Part shown: piece by piece, positions 5,389 through 6,887 of the stretch
How positions within the stretch are numbered: position 1 is the stretch's first letter
Layout: each line of letters starts with the position of its first letter
NCBI GenBank assembly: GCA_029983705.1
Contig: JASBYZ010000080.1
Coordinates: 1 to 6,887, forward strand
From: Coriobacteriales bacterium
GTDB taxonomy: Bacteria; Actinomycetota; Coriobacteriia; Coriobacteriales; JAEZZM01
DNA: 6,887 nt
Direction: 5' to 3'
Made by a program: the position numbers and the translations under genes
Notes under the pieces: generated by a model
The model's input: the letters and a program-made list of their open reading frames with translations, nothing else
What the model was told of the DNA's origin: nothing
The model's database searches: none

Positions 5389-6705
5389 TTGGAAAGAGAA
5401 GTAATTGGCGTCGATGATCGAGTGCCAGTTGCGCGTGCAATACCACTTGGTATTCAGCACGTGATGTCAATGTTTGGTGCAACGGTATTGGTACCAATCC
5501 TTACCGGTTTATCACCATCACTTGCAATTATGTGTTCAGGTATTGGAACTATCTTATACCTCTTAATAACACGAGGCAAAATTCCTAGCTACCTGGGTTC
5601 ATCTTTTGCATTCATCTCTCCAATATTGGTTGTTTCAGCAGCATCTGGACTTGATGCAGCGCTCTCAGGTATCGTTGCTGCCGGTATTGTATATATGCTT
5701 ATTGCAGTCATATTAAAGTTTGCAGGAACCGACTGGATTCATAAGCTCCTTCCACCTGTAGTAGTTGCTTCAGTAATCGTAGTAATTGGTGTTGGTCTTT
5801 CAGGTACTGCTGTTAAGATGGCACTTACCTCATCAACCGATGTTTTTGTTCTCAAGGGCTTTATAGCCGCTATTATTACCCTTGCTGCAGCAATTATCTT
5901 TACTAACTTCTTTAAAGGAATTATTGCAACTATTCCAGTACTTCTTGCGGTAATAGTTGGCTATATTGCAGCAGTATTCTTAGGGCTTGTAGACTTCCAA
6001 CCAGTTATTGACGCTGCTTGGATTGGTCTTCCACAGCTACATCACCCAAGCTTTGATCTTGGAGCTGTAATTATTATTGCCCCAGTTGCACTTGTTGTGG
6101 TAATTGAGCATATTGGTCACCTACTTGTAGTAGGAGAGGTAGTTGGTAAAGACTACACAAGCATGCTTCCAAGATCACTCTTTGGAGACGGTCTTGCTAC
6201 TACTGTAGCTGGTTTCTTAGGTGGACCTCCAGCAACTACTTATGCTGAAAACATTGGTGTTATGTCAGTAACAAAGGTTTATTCAACCCAGGTATTTTGG
6301 TATGCAGGAGCATTTGCCCTCGTTATTGGTGGATTTGTACCAAAGCTTGGTGCACTCATCCAATCAATTCCAGTACCTGTAATGGGTGGAGTTTCACTCT
6401 TACTCTTCGGTTTGATTGCAGCTAACGGCCTGAGAATGTATGTAACTAATAAGGTTGATTTCTCAGTAAATAAAAACCTTATGATTGCAGCTACTGTTTT
6501 AATTGTAGGTATTGGTATGGAGACCACTGGCATCTCAATCCCAATGGGAAACTACGTGCTCCCAGGTATGGCTACCGCAGCTTTATTAGGTATTCTTCTT
6601 AATGCTGTGCTGCCAAGCCCTGGTCCAAGCACCCTTGTTCCAGATACTGAGCAAGCTCAGCCTAAAGCAGAAGAGCTTATTGAGCCTAAGCCAGAAATTA
6701 AATAA
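5389..6705 (+). CDS. uraA: Uracil permease, UraA/PyrP type (NCS2 family)
   Basis: This is a uracil:proton symporter of the inner membrane, for pyrimidine salvage. With the TTG start at 5389 it has 438 residues. Family hallmarks are SSFAFISP (71-78, in the position of the E. coli UraA half-helix), IEHIGHLL (E240 and H244, matching E241 and H245 of E. coli UraA), and PPATTYAENIGVM (E287, matching E290). The substrate-binding glutamates are therefore intact. The C-terminus carries a hydrophilic Pro/Glu/Lys-rich tail of about 30 residues beyond the last helix. The upstream extension to 5335 is rejected because it would start inside the terminator stem-loop and lacks a ribosome binding site. It belongs to a different NCS2 branch from the preceding purine permease, so the pair is not a recent duplication. 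No pyrR or upp gene is in view. Confidence 0.93.
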   Translation: MEREVIGVDDRVPVARAIPLGIQHVMSMFGATVLVPILTGLSPSLAIMCSGIGTILYLLITRGKIPSYLGSSFAFISPILVVSAASGLDAALSGIVAAGIVYMLIAVILKFAGTDWIHKLLPPVVVASVIVVIGVGLSGTAVKMALTSSTDVFVLKGFIAAIITLAAAIIFTNFFKGIIATIPVLLAVIVGYIAAVFLGLVDFQPVIDAAWIGLPQLHHPSFDLGAVIIIAPVALVVVIEHIGHLLVVGEVVGKDYTSMLPRSLFGDGLATTVAGFLGGPPATTYAENIGVMSVTKVYSTQVFWYAGAFALVIGGFVPKLGALIQSIPVPVMGGVSLLLFGLIAANGLRMYVTNKVDFSVNKNLMIAATVLIVGIGMETTGISIPMGNYVLPGMATAALLGILLNAVLPSPGPSTLVPDTEQAQPKAEELIEPKPEIK

Positions 6706-6724
6706 ATTTATACATAATTAGTGA

Positions 6725-6827
6725 AGTGCCCTGTAGTTTAGCAAAAATAATTGATAATGCTTACTAAAATATCTTCAGAAAGGTATAAGTAAGCTAGTAT
6801 AAACTTCAGGGCATTATTATTCCCTGA
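6725..6827 (+). ncRNA. Candidate structured RNA (leader or 3' element) with nested stems
   Basis: In this gene-free stretch, 6725-6740 pairs with 6800-6815 (15 of 16 positions, one T-T mismatch and one G-T pair). Inside it GCTTACT (6759-6765) pairs with AGTAAGC (6788-6794), topped by ATATC/GGTAT (6769-6773/6782-6786) and an 8-base loop. The right outer arm can instead pair downstream: TCAGGG (6806-6811) with CCCTGA (6822-6827), 6 pairs with a 10-base loop. The two states exclude each other, as in riboswitches. I do not recognise a known class, no good T-tract follows, and no convincing promoter was found. It could also be the uraA transcript end. Confidence 0.45.
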
Positions 6828-6858
6828 GATAATTAAGAAATGAACGAAGGATATAGGT

Positions 6859-6887
6859 ATGTCAAATACAAATAAACTTTATGATGT
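6859..6887 (+). CDS. Start of an unidentified gene (cut by window end)
   Basis: An ATG at 6859 follows AAGGA (6847-6851) at 7 bases, and the frame stays open to the end, reading MSNTNKLYD followed by a partial codon. The start is convincing by its ribosome binding site, but nine residues do not identify the product. A KLYDV-like opening is common just before the first glycine-rich strand of FAD/NAD-binding reductases such as thioredoxin reductase; that is only a hint. The preceding 150 bases hold the candidate structured RNA. Confidence 0.6.

Noticed and set aside
6798..6803. TATAAA as a -10 for the last gene
   Set aside because: No acceptable -35 lies 15-19 bases upstream, and the bases form part of the outer stem.
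6725..6815. Mobile element (MITE) with terminal inverted repeats
   Set aside because: The repeat arms fit, but I see no target-site duplication and have no second copy; kept only as an alternative to a structured RNA.
1..6887. CRISPR arrays, tRNA or rRNA genes, insertion sequences
   Set aside because: No regularly spaced repeats, no tRNA- or rRNA-like stretches and no transposase frames were seen; the window is compactly filled by housekeeping genes.

Overview
The window holds eight protein-coding genes, two of them cut by the window edges, from an AT-rich bacterium that uses strong Shine-Dalgarno sites. The layout suggests a low-GC actinobacterium, perhaps Coriobacteriia (Atopobium/Fannyhessea-like). 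That rests on the set hflX, lexA, LysM protein and nrdR, which sits together in many actinobacteria (for example around Rv2718c-Rv2725c in Mycobacterium tuberculosis), combined with AT-rich sequence. The placement is inference and was not tested by a search.

Left part (1-2330): the C-terminal three quarters of HflX reads rightward and meets, tail to tail with a 4-base overlap, a leftward pair. That pair is lexA followed 2 bases later by a multi-pass membrane protein of the DUF1624 / heparan-alpha-glucosaminide acetyltransferase-like family. Stop codons of both convergent genes lie inside an inverted repeat.

Centre (2331-2520): a divergent SOS control region with three LexA-box-like palindromes. 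One overlaps the -35 of a leftward lexA promoter. One fills the spacer of a rightward promoter, and one lies at its predicted start point. The rightward gene encodes a short membrane-anchored LysM protein with the architecture and position of SOS cell-division inhibitors of the YneA type.

Right part (2971-6887): nrdR (repressor of ribonucleotide reductase genes) has its own extended -10 promoter and is followed by dut (dUTPase) after 5 bases. Two different NCS2 permeases come next: an AzgA/PbuG-type purine permease and a UraA-type uracil permease. A strong intrinsic-terminator hairpin with a GAAA loop separates them, leaving almost no room for a downstream promoter, so uraA may depend on read-through. 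Together these genes serve nucleotide supply and DNA-damage response. After uraA there is a 150-base gap that can fold into a long nested stem-loop with a competing downstream hairpin, just before a new gene whose first codons are at the window end.

Two start sites were revised from sequence evidence: lexA to a GTG at 2309 and uraA to a TTG at 5389.
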